Of a DNA stretch of 64,000 bases, positions 50,928 through 60,001 are shown piece after piece. Source of the DNA: Neorhizobium galegae (GTDB lineage Bacteria; Pseudomonadota; Alphaproteobacteria; Rhizobiales; Rhizobiaceae); contig NZ_JAGIPG010000001.1 in NCBI RefSeq assembly GCF_017877055.1, forward strand, positions 1,736,001 through 1,800,000. The letters run 5' to 3'. Both the position numbers and the translations under genes were made by a program. Below the pieces are notes generated by a model that ran no database searches, was not told where the DNA came from, and saw only the letters and a program-made list of their open reading frames with translations. Every line of letters begins with the position of its first letter. The first letter of the stretch is position 1.

Positions 50928-52133
50928 ATGACTCGTTGGGGACATGTCACAATCGCTGTTCTCGGCGGTATCGCCGCTGCCCTGCATGTGGGCAAGGTGC
51001 CGCCCGCCATCCCGCTCCTGCGTTCCGAACTCGGCATCGATCTCGTGGCGGCTGGCTGGCTGATGGGGCTTTCAAGTGCGCTCGGCGCCGCCTGCGGCAT
51101 TCTGATCGGCCGTTTCACCGATTACCTGACCCATCGTCGCGCCATGGTCCTTGGTCTTGCCCTGCTGATCGCCGGGAGCCTGACCGGCGCCTTCACCCAT
51201 TCGGAAACCGTGATCTTCGCCAGCCGCGTGCTCGAGAGCGTCGGTCTGATCATGGTCTCGGTCGCCGCCCCCGGCCTGATCGCAGCCTCGGTCGAGCCGC
51301 GCGACATCGGCCTTGCCTTTGCGCTCTGGGGTATCTGGATGCCGGTCGGCGTCGCGGCGATGATGATGATCTCGCCCATCCTGCTGCCGAGCTTCGGCTG
51401 GCAGGGCTCATGGATTTTCGCCGCCATGCTCAGCGTCATCCCGATGGTCGCGCTGCTGACGATGAGCGTGCCGAAACCGCAAGCTGCAGGACATCCGGCA
51501 ACCTCGCTGCTGACGGCCGTCAGCCTCACCGCCTCCCGGCCGATGTCATGGATACTGTCAGGTATTTTTGCCGCCTACAGCGCCAGCTTCATGTCGGTCT
51601 TCGGTTTCCTGCCGACCCTGCTGATCGAGGAAATGGGGATCGGCCTCGCGGCTGCATCCATCATGACCGCCTTCGCAGTGCTCGCGAACGGCGTCGGCAA
51701 CGTAGTCGGCGGCGTTTTCGCGCGTTGGGGCGCCCCGCGTTGGGTACTGATCGCCGGCCCCTGTGTGATGCTGACGCTCACCGCCTTCGTCGTCTTCGGC
51801 CATAGTTTCCCGCTTTGGATGCGCTACGGAGCCTCGGTGCTTTACGCCGTGTCGGGCGGTGTCCTGCCGGCCACCATCATGGGCTCGCTGCCCGTTTATG
51901 CGCCGCGCCGCGACCTCGTCGGTACGTTCAGCGGTTTTGTCATGCAGGGTTCCAATATTGGCCAGGTCTTCGGACCGATGCTGCTCGCCTCGATCGTCGC
52001 GGCATCAGGCTGGCAAGGCGCTCCGTTCTACATCGCCGCCGCGACTGGCCTCGGCGTCATCCTGGCGCTCTGCCTGCGCCAGACCGAACGCCGCATCGCA
52101 GCGACGGGGCCGGAAACCGCCAGAACGGCGTAA
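50928..52133 (+). CDS. MFS transporter (CynX/NimT-like)
   Basis: The 401-residue protein has 12 expected membrane helices; GRFTDYLTHRRAMVLG after helix 2 is a form of the MFS A-motif, and the overall pattern (AALHVGKVPPAIPLLRSELG, GLIMVSVAAPGLIAASV) resembles the cyanate/nitroimidazole transporter group. It could import or export a small organic acid. I use ATG 50928; TTG codons upstream are possible. An acetamidase gene follows 113 bases later on the same strand, so an amide or its product is a conceivable substrate. Confidence 0.87.
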   Translation: MTRWGHVTIAVLGGIAAALHVGKVPPAIPLLRSELGIDLVAAGWLMGLSSALGAACGILIGRFTDYLTHRRAMVLGLALLIAGSLTGAFTHSETVIFASRVLESVGLIMVSVAAPGLIAASVEPRDIGLAFALWGIWMPVGVAAMMMISPILLPSFGWQGSWIFAAMLSVIPMVALLTMSVPKPQAAGHPATSLLTAVSLTASRPMSWILSGIFAAYSASFMSVFGFLPTLLIEEMGIGLAAASIMTAFAVLANGVGNVVGGVFARWGAPRWVLIAGPCVMLTLTAFVVFGHSFPLWMRYGASVLYAVSGGVLPATIMGSLPVYAPRRDLVGTFSGFVMQGSNIGQVFGPMLLASIVAASGWQGAPFYIAAATGLGVILALCLRQTERRIAATGPETARTA

Positions 52134-52246
52134 GAACGACCGATCCACCAGATCAGGCGTCGCGAGCCAGCCGGGCAAGATTTGCGGACTGGCGTGCAAA
52201 GTAAAATCGGCTAGTCTCCCGCCTGATCAAAACAAGAGAGCCAGTC

Positions 52247-53188
52247 ATGAAACATCACGTCTCCGCCTCTTCCAAAACCTGCGCCTGGGGTTATTTCGAC
52301 GCTGACCGGGAGCCGGTGCTGACCATCGACAGCGGCGACACGGTGGTGATCGATTCTGTGTCCGGCCCTGCGGAAGTTCTGCCCAGGCAAGGGTTCATCA
52401 TTCTTCCCGAACATCTCGAAATCCACGAAAACTGCCGGCCGATCATGCAGGGACATATCCTGACTGGCCCGGTCGCCGTGCGCGGCGCCAAGCCCGGACA
52501 GGTCCTGGAAGTGAAGATCCTCGATGTCGAGCTGCGCCAGGACTGGGGCTATAACGTCATCCGTCCGCTTGCCGGCACCCTCCCTTACGATTTCGAGACG
52601 CCTCGGATGATCACCATCCCGCTCGACAAGCAGAGGAATGTCGGCCGCCTGCCCTGGGGTCTCGACCTGCCGCTGGCGCCCTTTTTCGGGGTCATGGGCG
52701 TCGCTCCGCCACCGAACTGGGGCCGCATCACCTCGATCATGCCGCGTTCGCACGCCGGTAATATCGACAACAAGGAACTGGTCGCCGGGACCACCCTCTA
52801 TCTGCCGATCTTCAACGAGGGCGCGCTGTTTTCCTGTGGTGACGGCCATGGCGCGCAGGGCGACGGCGAGGTTTGCATCACCGCGATCGAGACGGCATTG
52901 CGCGGGACATTTCAGCTTACCGTGCGCGACGATCTCGATTTCGTCTATCCACGGGCTGAAACGCCGACGCATTACATCACCATGGGCATGGATCCGGATC
53001 TCGACCAATGCGCCGTGATGGCACTGCGCGACATGATCGTGCTGCTCGGTGAAAAAGGCGGCCTGTCGCGGGAAGATGCCTACACGCTCTGCAGCCTTGC
53101 CGGCGACCTTCGGATCACCCAGACCGTCAACGGCTGCAAGGGGGTGCATATGATGATGGCAAAGAACCTCGTCGACCGCGCCGCCTGA
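52247..53188 (+). CDS. Acetamidase/formamidase family protein
   Basis: The 313-residue protein matches the FmdA_AmdA family: GYFDADREPVLTIDSGDTV at the start, GHILTGPVAVRGAKPGQVL, FFGVMGVAPP, SHAGNIDNKEL and GDGHGAQGDGEV, which hold the His and Asp residues of the metal site. It would hydrolyse formamide, acetamide or a related short amide to ammonia and acid. It is shorter than fungal and methylotroph FmdA but of usual size for this bacterial branch. AAGAGAG lies before the ATG. Confidence 0.9.
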   Translation: MKHHVSASSKTCAWGYFDADREPVLTIDSGDTVVIDSVSGPAEVLPRQGFIILPEHLEIHENCRPIMQGHILTGPVAVRGAKPGQVLEVKILDVELRQDWGYNVIRPLAGTLPYDFETPRMITIPLDKQRNVGRLPWGLDLPLAPFFGVMGVAPPPNWGRITSIMPRSHAGNIDNKELVAGTTLYLPIFNEGALFSCGDGHGAQGDGEVCITAIETALRGTFQLTVRDDLDFVYPRAETPTHYITMGMDPDLDQCAVMALRDMIVLLGEKGGLSREDAYTLCSLAGDLRITQTVNGCKGVHMMMAKNLVDRAA

Positions 53189-53196
53189 GCGGATGG

Positions 53197-53952
53197 TCAG
53201 CCGAAAGGTGATTGGCACTGGCGGCGCGGGCCGCCAGCAAAAGGCTGGTAGCTGTTGTCCTCGGCCTGGTAGGACCGGTAACGGGCAAAACACCATTCCT
53301 CATGGGATCCGGCCGAAGCCTCGGTATCGATCGCCTGCGACCGTGCATAACCTTCCGCACCGTCGTCGGCTCGCTGATTGGCGCGGGCGGCCGGTCTCTC
53401 CGGAAGCGGCTGCAATTCGTTCTGCATCCGCGGGGCTTGCGGCTGGCCAGGCATCGAGGCAGCGGCAACAGTCTCGGTCGCCATAGCGCCTGGTGCCTGG
53501 CATTGCCGACGAGGGCCGCCGCTGAAGGGCTGGTAGCTGTTGTCTTCGATGCGATAGGACTTGTATCGGGCGAAGCACCAGTCGGCCTGCTGGGGCTCAA
53601 CAATGGCTTTCCGTTCTTCCTGCGGCTGCGGCACCGTGGCCGGCTGCTGCGGACTGATGGAGGCGGTCACGGTGTTATCGACGGCTGCCCCGGCAGGGGT
53701 CTGGCGGACGTCGGGCGTTTCCTGCTTATCGGCCGCAACTGAAACCGGAGACGTTTCAGCGGGCAGTCGCTGGTAATCCTGCTTGACGGTGTCAACGGCC
53801 TTCGGCTGGGAAGTCCACAGGTCCGGCGTATCCATATGGGCGAATTTATGGGGTTCAGGTTCGGCGATCACGTTGGCGGTGATGATCACGCCGCTCAGGA
53901 ACACCAGAACGACCAGGACAAGGCTCCCCAGAAGCAAAAGAATAGTCTTCAT
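53197..53952 (-). CDS. Membrane-anchored protein with two BA14K-type repeats
   Basis: The 251-residue protein has an N-terminal membrane anchor ([20 protein letters not shown]), a long Pro/Gln/Ala-rich linker, and two near-identical copies of a BA14K motif, [19 protein letters not shown] and [19 protein letters not shown], each followed by GGPRRQC. BA14K proteins of Brucella and rhizobia are envelope proteins, some immunoreactive or lectin-like. Usual members have one copy; here it is doubled about 95 residues apart. ATG 53952 is preceded by GGGAG. It converges with the acetamidase gene (8-base gap). Confidence 0.85.
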   Translation of the reverse strand: MKTILLLLGSLVLVVLVFLSGVIITANVIAEPEPHKFAHMDTPDLWTSQPKAVDTVKQDYQRLPAETSPVSVAADKQETPDVRQTPAGAAVDNTVTASISPQQPATVPQPQEERKAIVEPQQADWCFARYKSYRIEDNSYQPFSGGPRRQCQAPGAMATETVAAASMPGQPQAPRMQNELQPLPERPAARANQRADDGAEGYARSQAIDTEASAGSHEEWCFARYRSYQAEDNSYQPFAGGPRRQCQSPFG

Positions 53953-54098
53953 GACCGCGCTCCCATTTGGTTTTGCAGTCCAAATGCCGTTCAGGCGCCG
54001 GAGTTCCCGCCGAAGGATCAAAAGAAACAGGATTGGAGATCACGGATGGTAACAGGGCGACATGCGCCCCTCTTCATCCAACTCTTCGAAAGAGGAGA

Positions 54099-54174
<76 letters not shown>

Positions 54175-54217
54175 AAGAACCGGCTGTGCGAGGCGTACTC
54201 GCCAGCGGTGTGAGGGG

Positions 54218-54246
54218 CGTATAAAGGGGATCGTTCGGCTTGTCCA
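54218..54246 (-). promoter_or_regulatory. Putative sigma-70 promoter of tRNA-Lys
   Basis: On the minus strand TGGACA (54241-54246) and TATACG (54218-54223) are separated by exactly 17 bases and lie about 45 bases before the mature tRNA 5' end. Confidence 0.45.
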
Positions 54247-54407
54247 GCGGCTGGGCCAAAATTATTCGCCCGACCGGGCAAAAAATCCGTCGGGGCGGAT
54301 TTTACGTCTGACAGAACCCTCGCCGAACCTCGACAAACGGCGGGAAAGCGAAAAACTTCAAGGTCTTAGTGCGTCACAATATCGCAATCTTCGACAGACA
54401 GCGAAAT

Positions 54408-55325
54408 TCAAAGATAGAGCGTGCCTTCCGCGACCTTGATTGCCTGGCCGCCAATGCGGGCCCTGGCGATCTCTCCCTCCTTCACGTCGATATGCAGATG
54501 GATCAAGGACGGCCGCCCCATCTCCACCCCCTGCTCCACCAGCACCGGGTGATGGCCGTCCGGGAGTGCATCGAAATGCCGGATCGCGCCGGAGAGTGCG
54601 GCAACGGCGGCGCCCGTTGCCGGGTCCTCCGAAATCCCCATGTCCGGCGAGAACATCCGGGCATGGAATTTCGCCTGATGGTTCACGCCGCTGCGGCAAT
54701 AGACGTAAGCCGACGCAAGCGATCCCTCGACGAACGGTGCTGCCTTTTCCCACAAAGTCGTGTCGAATTCGAGGTTCTGCACCGTCGCCAGATTGTGCAG
54801 CGGAATCATCAGGAACGGTACGCCGGCACTCCAGATGGAGGCGGCATGGTTCTCGAAGCCGATATCCGTCGATTTTACGCTCAACGCATCGGCGAGCCCC
54901 TGCCGGTCGAGCGGAAGCTCGATCTGCACCGGCTTTCTCGGCAGGTCGAATTCGGCAAATCCCGCCTCGCCGGCACGAAGCCGCACGGCGCAGCGCACAG
55001 GGCCGACATTTTCCTCCAGCACGCAGACAATATCCATGTCGGGCTGTCCGGACCGGTGATTGAGTTCGGCCAGAGCCACCGCCGTTCCGACGGTCGGATG
55101 CCCCGCGAAAGGCAATTCCCGGCCCGGCGTGAAGATGCGCAGGCGGGCCGCATAGGCGGCATTCGCGGAAGACTGAACGAACACCGTCTCGGAGAGATTC
55201 ATCTCCCTGGCGATCGACTGCATTTTGTCGTCGGCAAGGTCGTCTCCGTCGAGAATCACCGCCAGCGGATTGCCGGCAAGTCGTCTGTCGGTGAAGACGT
55301 CATAGATGCTGTAACGACGGGCCAA
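54408..55325 (-). CDS. PhzF-family isomerase/epimerase
   Basis: The protein of 305 residues matches the PhzF fold: SIYDVFTDRRLAGNPLAVIL, MNLSETVFV with the catalytic Glu, FTPGRELPFAGHPTVGTA, and SEDPATGAA in the second half. These enzymes isomerise small metabolites by proton transfer without cofactor; the substrate here is unknown and phenazine synthesis is not implied. The start is likely TTG 55325 because GGGGAGG stands 5 bases before it; an ATG at 55355 lies upstream of that site. The NUDIX gene is 64 bases upstream on the same strand. Confidence 0.9.
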   Translation of the reverse strand: MARRYSIYDVFTDRRLAGNPLAVILDGDDLADDKMQSIAREMNLSETVFVQSSANAAYAARLRIFTPGRELPFAGHPTVGTAVALAELNHRSGQPDMDIVCVLEENVGPVRCAVRLRAGEAGFAEFDLPRKPVQIELPLDRQGLADALSVKSTDIGFENHAASIWSAGVPFLMIPLHNLATVQNLEFDTTLWEKAAPFVEGSLASAYVYCRSGVNHQAKFHARMFSPDMGISEDPATGAAVAALSGAIRHFDALPDGHHPVLVEQGVEMGRPSLIHLHIDVKEGEIARARIGGQAIKVAEGTLYL

Positions 55326-55389
55326 CCACACCTCCCCGTGTTTCGATGGCGCCAAACTGCCCGACCGGTCGGCTCAAAGCAACCCCTGT

Positions 55390-56124
55390 TCAGCGCATCG
55401 AAGGGCCGAAAAACAGGTCGAGAATCGGGAACATCAACGGGCTGTAGGGATGCGCGCCACGGTCAGCCGAGTGGATCGCCACCGCACCGGCGATCTCCTT
55501 TTCCTCGTCATGCACCATATGGTCGGCGATGCGCGCCAGCATCTCCTGCGCCGTAAGGTCGAAGCGATAGAAGCGAAAGCCGACGACCCGGTGCCCGCCG
55601 TAGCTGGCGAAGAGTTGCCGGTCCGCCTTCGCTTCTGCGAGGTCGAGGCCGGTTTCCTCCCGAACTTCACGGTGCATATTGGCCTCGAGATCGAGCTTGC
55701 CGTCGACGATGTCCAGAAGATCGAGCGAGCCGGCGGCGCAATAGACCTGACCCGGATTGGCGGTCCTTTCGCTCATCCGGACGGCGATGATCGCCCCATC
55801 GGAGGAAACGGGCACGGCAAAGCCGAAGAGATGGAAAGCTCCGGCCGGGTCAGGCTGTCTCCGCCACCACAAAAGCGTCGAATAAGGGATGACATGCGCC
55901 TCGCCGATGATCACGCCGTCGCGAAACGAAAGCCTGTTCTGCAGCACCATCTGGCCGTTGAAGAGATGCGGATTGGCCGCCACCTCGCGCGCCCAGTTCT
56001 CCTCGATCTCGTCCCGGTGGGCGACGTAGACGGGATGCGCTCCGGGCAGGACCGAAAGATCGAAAGCCTCGACTTCGAAGACAGTGTTTTCGGCAGGCCA
56101 GCCGCTGATCGTCTGGATGGTCAT
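55390..56124 (-). CDS. NUDIX hydrolase family protein
   Basis: The 244-residue protein has the core REVREETGL of the NUDIX box, which binds the divalent metal, but the first half of the box (expected Gly-x5-Glu) is poorly kept: the segment GKLDLEANMH lacks the Glu at the usual spacing. A long N-terminal part of about 140 residues (HPVYVAHRDEIEENWAREV, PYSTLLWWRR) precedes the domain. It probably hydrolyses a nucleoside-diphosphate-linked compound. Its start overlaps the stop of the upstream endonuclease-like gene (ATGA), so translation is coupled. Confidence 0.85.
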   Translation of the reverse strand: MTIQTISGWPAENTVFEVEAFDLSVLPGAHPVYVAHRDEIEENWAREVAANPHLFNGQMVLQNRLSFRDGVIIGEAHVIPYSTLLWWRRQPDPAGAFHLFGFAVPVSSDGAIIAVRMSERTANPGQVYCAAGSLDLLDIVDGKLDLEANMHREVREETGLDLAEAKADRQLFASYGGHRVVGFRFYRFDLTAQEMLARIADHMVHDEEKEIAGAVAIHSADRGAHPYSPLMFPILDLFFGPSMR

Positions 56125-57230
56125 CGAAGCTCCAGCGACATCACGACAGGGCAATGGTCCGATGCCTTTGGCCGGTCCCAGCCGATGCGCGGAAAACGCT
56201 CGACCTCCTGTCCCGGCGGAAAGACGGTGCGATAGGGCTGGCCGCCGCGGATGATCTCCGGCACGCTGTCCCGGTTGTGCTCGGCAAGTGCCGGCGACAG
56301 CCAGATATAATCGAGCTGGCAGAGATGCTGTTCCTCCGGCCCGCGCGCATGATAGAGCGTCCAGCGATCCATCACCTCGCGGCGCGTAACCGGGTTCACC
56401 ACGAAGCTGTCATCGGTGAAGACATTCAGCGCACTCACCTCTTCGCGCCGCGGCTCGAATCGATAGCCTTCGCGGCGGGTGCCGATCACCTGCACCTTTT
56501 CCTGATAGTCGTTCATGTCGCCGCAGATGGCGAAGTTCTTGTCCGCCGTTCGGCCCGCACCGAAGCGGCGCTCGACGATCTGGCGCACCGCTTTCGCCTC
56601 CGCCATGCGGATCGCCATCGTGCCGGTACGGCCGTCCTGACCGTCGCGGGCATTGCCCATGGATTTGAAATGCACGACGAACAGCGTGAAGGGCTTGGCC
56701 CCGATCGTCAGCTCCAGTTCGAGGCAATCGCGCTTGAAGATCTTGTCATGCGCCTGGTTGCTGAGCGCCAGTTCGTCGTTGAAGAGGCCGAGATCCTGAT
56801 AGGTCAGCATGGCGTGGCTGCGCACGTCCTGCACCTCGATCTTCTCGCCGCTGCGGGTCTCCTCGCGCATCAGCACGGCGACATCGATGCCGCGCGAATC
56901 ATTGCCCTCGACCAGATATTTCTGGCGGTAGCCGTTGCCGACCATGCGGTAGAGATACCCGTATTCGAAGGCCTGCAGGGCCGGCATGCTGTCGACCTCC
57001 TGCAGGCAGAGGATGTCGGCGTCCGCGTCGGCGATCGCCAGCGCCGAAAGCTGTCGCGTGTCGTCGGTCTCGGCGATCATCCGGGCCTGCTCGAGCTGCT
57101 GGTAGACCGCCTTGTCCTGCACGTCGTAGAGCCGCAGCACCCGGTCCTGCCGGAGCTGATTGCGCCAGCCGGAGAAATCGAAGCGCGTCATCAGGTTTTC
57201 GATGTTGAAGGTGCCGAGACGCAGCGACAT
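56121..57230 (-). CDS. Endonuclease/exonuclease/phosphatase-family protein
   Basis: The 369-residue protein has the EEP hallmarks: LGTFNIENLMTRFDF at the start, ILCLQEVDSMPALQAFE with the metal-binding Glu, FVVHFKSMGNAR, ICGDMNDYQEKVQV and SDHCPVVMSLEL with the catalytic Asp-His at the end. It could be a nuclease or a sphingomyelinase-like phosphodiesterase; no signal peptide, so cytoplasmic action is expected. It overlaps the NUDIX gene by 4 bases. ATG 57230 is favoured over the upstream ATG 57266 by family length. Confidence 0.9.
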   Translation of the reverse strand: MSLRLGTFNIENLMTRFDFSGWRNQLRQDRVLRLYDVQDKAVYQQLEQARMIAETDDTRQLSALAIADADADILCLQEVDSMPALQAFEYGYLYRMVGNGYRQKYLVEGNDSRGIDVAVLMREETRSGEKIEVQDVRSHAMLTYQDLGLFNDELALSNQAHDKIFKRDCLELELTIGAKPFTLFVVHFKSMGNARDGQDGRTGTMAIRMAEAKAVRQIVERRFGAGRTADKNFAICGDMNDYQEKVQVIGTRREGYRFEPRREEVSALNVFTDDSFVVNPVTRREVMDRWTLYHARGPEEQHLCQLDYIWLSPALAEHNRDSVPEIIRGGQPYRTVFPPGQEVERFPRIGWDRPKASDHCPVVMSLELR

Positions 57231-57278
57231 GGGAGGGATTCCTTTTCCTGCGAACACCATAACCATGGCAACGCCTGG

Positions 57279-58307
57279 CTACAATCTCCAGGCGGCGCGG
57301 ATCACGATCGACAGACGATCGCCAGCCTTGACCGGCTGACGGCTGAAAGCGCGCAATGCCTGTCCGTCCGGCAGGGCAAGACGCAGCGCATAACGCTCGC
57401 CCTCGAACAGCACCGAGAGGACGGTGGCCACCTGTCCTTCCGCCGCGATTTCGACGTCCTGCGGGCGGACGAGGATATCGGCACGCGGCTCCTGCGCCGG
57501 TCCGGCGAGGATCTCCTGCATGGCGGGCCAGTCGAAAAGCCGCCTGTCACCGAAGGGTGACGGAAGTGAGAGGATCGCCCCCTGCCCCACGAGGCCACCG
57601 ACCAACCGGCCCTCCGGGCGCGCATAGACTTCCTCCGGTGTCGCCACCTGCAGCAGCCGGCCCTCGGACATCACGGCAACGTCGGTCGCAAGCGCCATCG
57701 CCTCCGACTGGTCGTGGGTGACATAGATCATCGTCGCGCCCGACCGGGCGTGAAACTCCCGGAACGTCTCTTCCATCTCCTGGCGCAGGTGCCGGTCGAG
57801 ATTGGCGAGCGGCTCGTCAAGCAGCACGACGTCCGGCTCGGTGACGAGGCAGCGGGCGAGCGCGACGCGCTGCCTCTGGCCGCCGGAAAGATCCGCCGGG
57901 CGGCGGTCCGCATAGGTTTCGAGATGAACGGCGGCGAGCGCCTGCCTGACCTTGCGCCCCCGTTTCTCGCCGGAAATGCCGCGCACCTTCAGCGGATAGC
58001 CGACATTTTCCGCGACGCTCATATGCGGCCAGAGCGCATAGGACTGGAAGACCATCGCCATGTTGCGATGTTCCGGGGCCACCATCTCGCCGGCATCGGC
58101 AAGAACCCGCTCACCGAGCAGGATCGAGCCGTCGCTCGGCTGTTCGAAACCGGCGATCATCCTGAGCACCGTCGTCTTGCCGCAGCCGGAAGGCCCAAGC
58201 AACGCCAGGAAACCACCTTCGCGTACGGTCAGGGACACATCGTTGACCGCCGCACGGCCGCCGGTATCAAACGTCTTGGAGAGGCGGTTGAGGATCAGCT
58301 TCGCCAC
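57279..58307 (-). CDS. ABC importer ATPase (FbpC/PotA-like)
   Basis: The 342-residue protein has Walker A LLGPSGCGKTTVLRMIAGF, signature LSGGQRQRVALAR, Walker B DVVLLDEPLANLD, switch His in YVTHDQSEAMAL and a C-terminal TOBE-like domain. It powers the importer whose permease gene overlaps its start by 13 bases. The CUT/Fbp-type grouping fits iron(III), phosphonate or polyamine transport. Confidence 0.93.
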   Translation of the reverse strand: MAKLILNRLSKTFDTGGRAAVNDVSLTVREGGFLALLGPSGCGKTTVLRMIAGFEQPSDGSILLGERVLADAGEMVAPEHRNMAMVFQSYALWPHMSVAENVGYPLKVRGISGEKRGRKVRQALAAVHLETYADRRPADLSGGQRQRVALARCLVTEPDVVLLDEPLANLDRHLRQEMEETFREFHARSGATMIYVTHDQSEAMALATDVAVMSEGRLLQVATPEEVYARPEGRLVGGLVGQGAILSLPSPFGDRRLFDWPAMQEILAGPAQEPRADILVRPQDVEIAAEGQVATVLSVLFEGERYALRLALPDGQALRAFSRQPVKAGDRLSIVIRAAWRL

Positions 58308-59989
58308 GGTACCACACCTTTCGGCAGTCGTTTCGCCATCAGTTCCAGCACGACCATCATTGCGATCACCATGATGACGACAAGGACGGAGAGTGCCGCC
58401 GCGATGTTGAAGCTGCCACTGTCATCGAGATTGTAGATCAGCACGCCGAGCGTCTGGGTGCCCGCCGACCAGAGGAGCGCGGAGACCGTCAGCTCGTTGC
58501 AGGCGATCAGGAAGACGAGGATTACCGAGGCGCCCGCGGCCGGTGCCACCAGGGGCACAAGAATATCGACGAGCCGGCGCGCGAACCCTGCTCCGGAAAG
58601 CCGCGCCGCCTCCTCGAGCGAAGGATCGAGCTGGCGGAAGGCGCTGACCACCGGTTTCAGGCTGACGGCGAAGAAGCTCGAGAAATAGGCGATCAGAATG
58701 ATCCAGATCGTTCCGTAGATCGAGATGCCGATCACCGGAATGGGCGCGGCGAACAGCAGGATGAAGGCGACTGCCAGCACGATCCCCGGCAGCGCATAGG
58801 GGATTTCCGCCAGCGCCGAGATGACGCCCACGAAGCGGCTCTTGCTGCGCACCAGGAAATAGCCGGTCAGCACTGTCACCACCAGGAGACCGAAGGCGGT
58901 GGCAAGCGACAGCGACAGGGAATTGGTGAACGCGATGCGCGTCGCCGCCTGGCGCAGGAGGATTTCCTCATAGGCCTTGATGGTGACGGTCGCGGGGCTG
59001 AGCGGCACGCCATAGGCCGGCGCCAGCGAGCTTGCGACGAGCGCGATCAGCGGCATGGCGAGGATCAGGAAGATCGTCAGCCACAAAAGCAGTTCGGCAA
59101 GCCAGCGCCAGGCGCCGAGCCGGAAGACGGCGACCTGCCCCGACAGGCCGATGACGCGATAGTCGCGGCCGCGCAGTACCCGTGCCTCGACCATCAGCCC
59201 GATGACCGACAGGATCGCAATCAGGCCGGACAGGACCGAGATGTCCGCGAACGTGCGGGGACCGAAAGCCGCGAATTTCGAATAGATGAGGGTCGGCAGC
59301 GTATAGATCCCGGCGGGGATGCCCAGAATTGCCGGAATGCCGAAATTGCCGACGCAGGACACGAAGGCGATCGCCGCGCCGGCCGCAAGACCCGGCAGCG
59401 ACAAAGGCAGAATGACATCTTTCAGCACCTGAAAGGACGATGCGCCGGAGAGCCGCGCCGCCTCCACCGCATCGCGCGGCAGCGCCAAGAGCCCGGCCCG
59501 CAACGACAGGTAGACGAGGGCCGCATTCTGCACGCCGTAGAGCAGCGCGATGCCTCCGATCGAATAGAGCGGCTGCGGCGAACCGAGCGGCGGCGCGAGC
59601 CCCAGCGCCTTCAGGAGCGCGCTGGAAGGCCCGGTCATTCCGATCCAGGCGAGCGCCGTCACCTGCGGCGGGATCATCGTCGGCAGCATGAACAGGAAAC
59701 CGAGGAAAGCCTTGCCGCGGATGTCGAACAACGTCAGCAGCAGCGCGAAGCCGCCGCCCAGAACGACGGCCGCAATCATGCCGAAGAACGAGGTGGACAG
59801 CGTGTCATAGACCGACCGCCACAGGCCCGGGTCGGACAGAAGTTCGCTCGCCCCGCCCCGAACTGCGGACATGATTCCGGTCGCGGCGAGCCGGCCGAGC
59901 GGCAGCACGCTCAGGCAGAAGATCACGGTTACGACAAAAGGAAACAGCCAGCGTGGCTGGCTGTTTCCCTGTTTTTGAGGTCGCGTCAT
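58295..59989 (-). CDS. ABC importer permease, two-module fusion (FbpB-like)
   Basis: The 564-residue protein has about 12 membrane helices and two BPD_transp_1 halves, each with an EAA-like loop (DAVEAARLSGASSFQVLKDV and LEEAARLSGAGFARRLVDI). Fused permeases are typical of Fbp-type iron(III) and 2-aminoethylphosphonate importers. It starts 12 bases after the binding-protein gene; codons about 8-17 include a perfect 13-bp hairpin (59940-59968) that may separate expression of the two genes. Confidence 0.93.
   Translation of the reverse strand: MTRPQKQGNSQPRWLFPFVVTVIFCLSVLPLGRLAATGIMSAVRGGASELLSDPGLWRSVYDTLSTSFFGMIAAVVLGGGFALLLTLFDIRGKAFLGFLFMLPTMIPPQVTALAWIGMTGPSSALLKALGLAPPLGSPQPLYSIGGIALLYGVQNAALVYLSLRAGLLALPRDAVEAARLSGASSFQVLKDVILPLSLPGLAAGAAIAFVSCVGNFGIPAILGIPAGIYTLPTLIYSKFAAFGPRTFADISVLSGLIAILSVIGLMVEARVLRGRDYRVIGLSGQVAVFRLGAWRWLAELLLWLTIFLILAMPLIALVASSLAPAYGVPLSPATVTIKAYEEILLRQAATRIAFTNSLSLSLATAFGLLVVTVLTGYFLVRSKSRFVGVISALAEIPYALPGIVLAVAFILLFAAPIPVIGISIYGTIWIILIAYFSSFFAVSLKPVVSAFRQLDPSLEEAARLSGAGFARRLVDILVPLVAPAAGASVILVFLIACNELTVSALLWSAGTQTLGVLIYNLDDSGSFNIAAALSVLVVIMVIAMMVVLELMAKRLPKGVVPWRS
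59940..59968 (-). repeat. Perfect 13-bp inverted repeat in the 5' end of the permease gene
   Basis: GGAAACAGCCAGC and GCTGGCTGTTTCC flank a 3-base loop within the first codons of the permease gene, about 35 bases after the binding-protein stop. A hairpin here could protect or terminate the binding-protein message, allowing more binding protein than permease. Confidence 0.75.
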
Positions 59990-60001
59990 ATGGCGCTTAT
60001 A

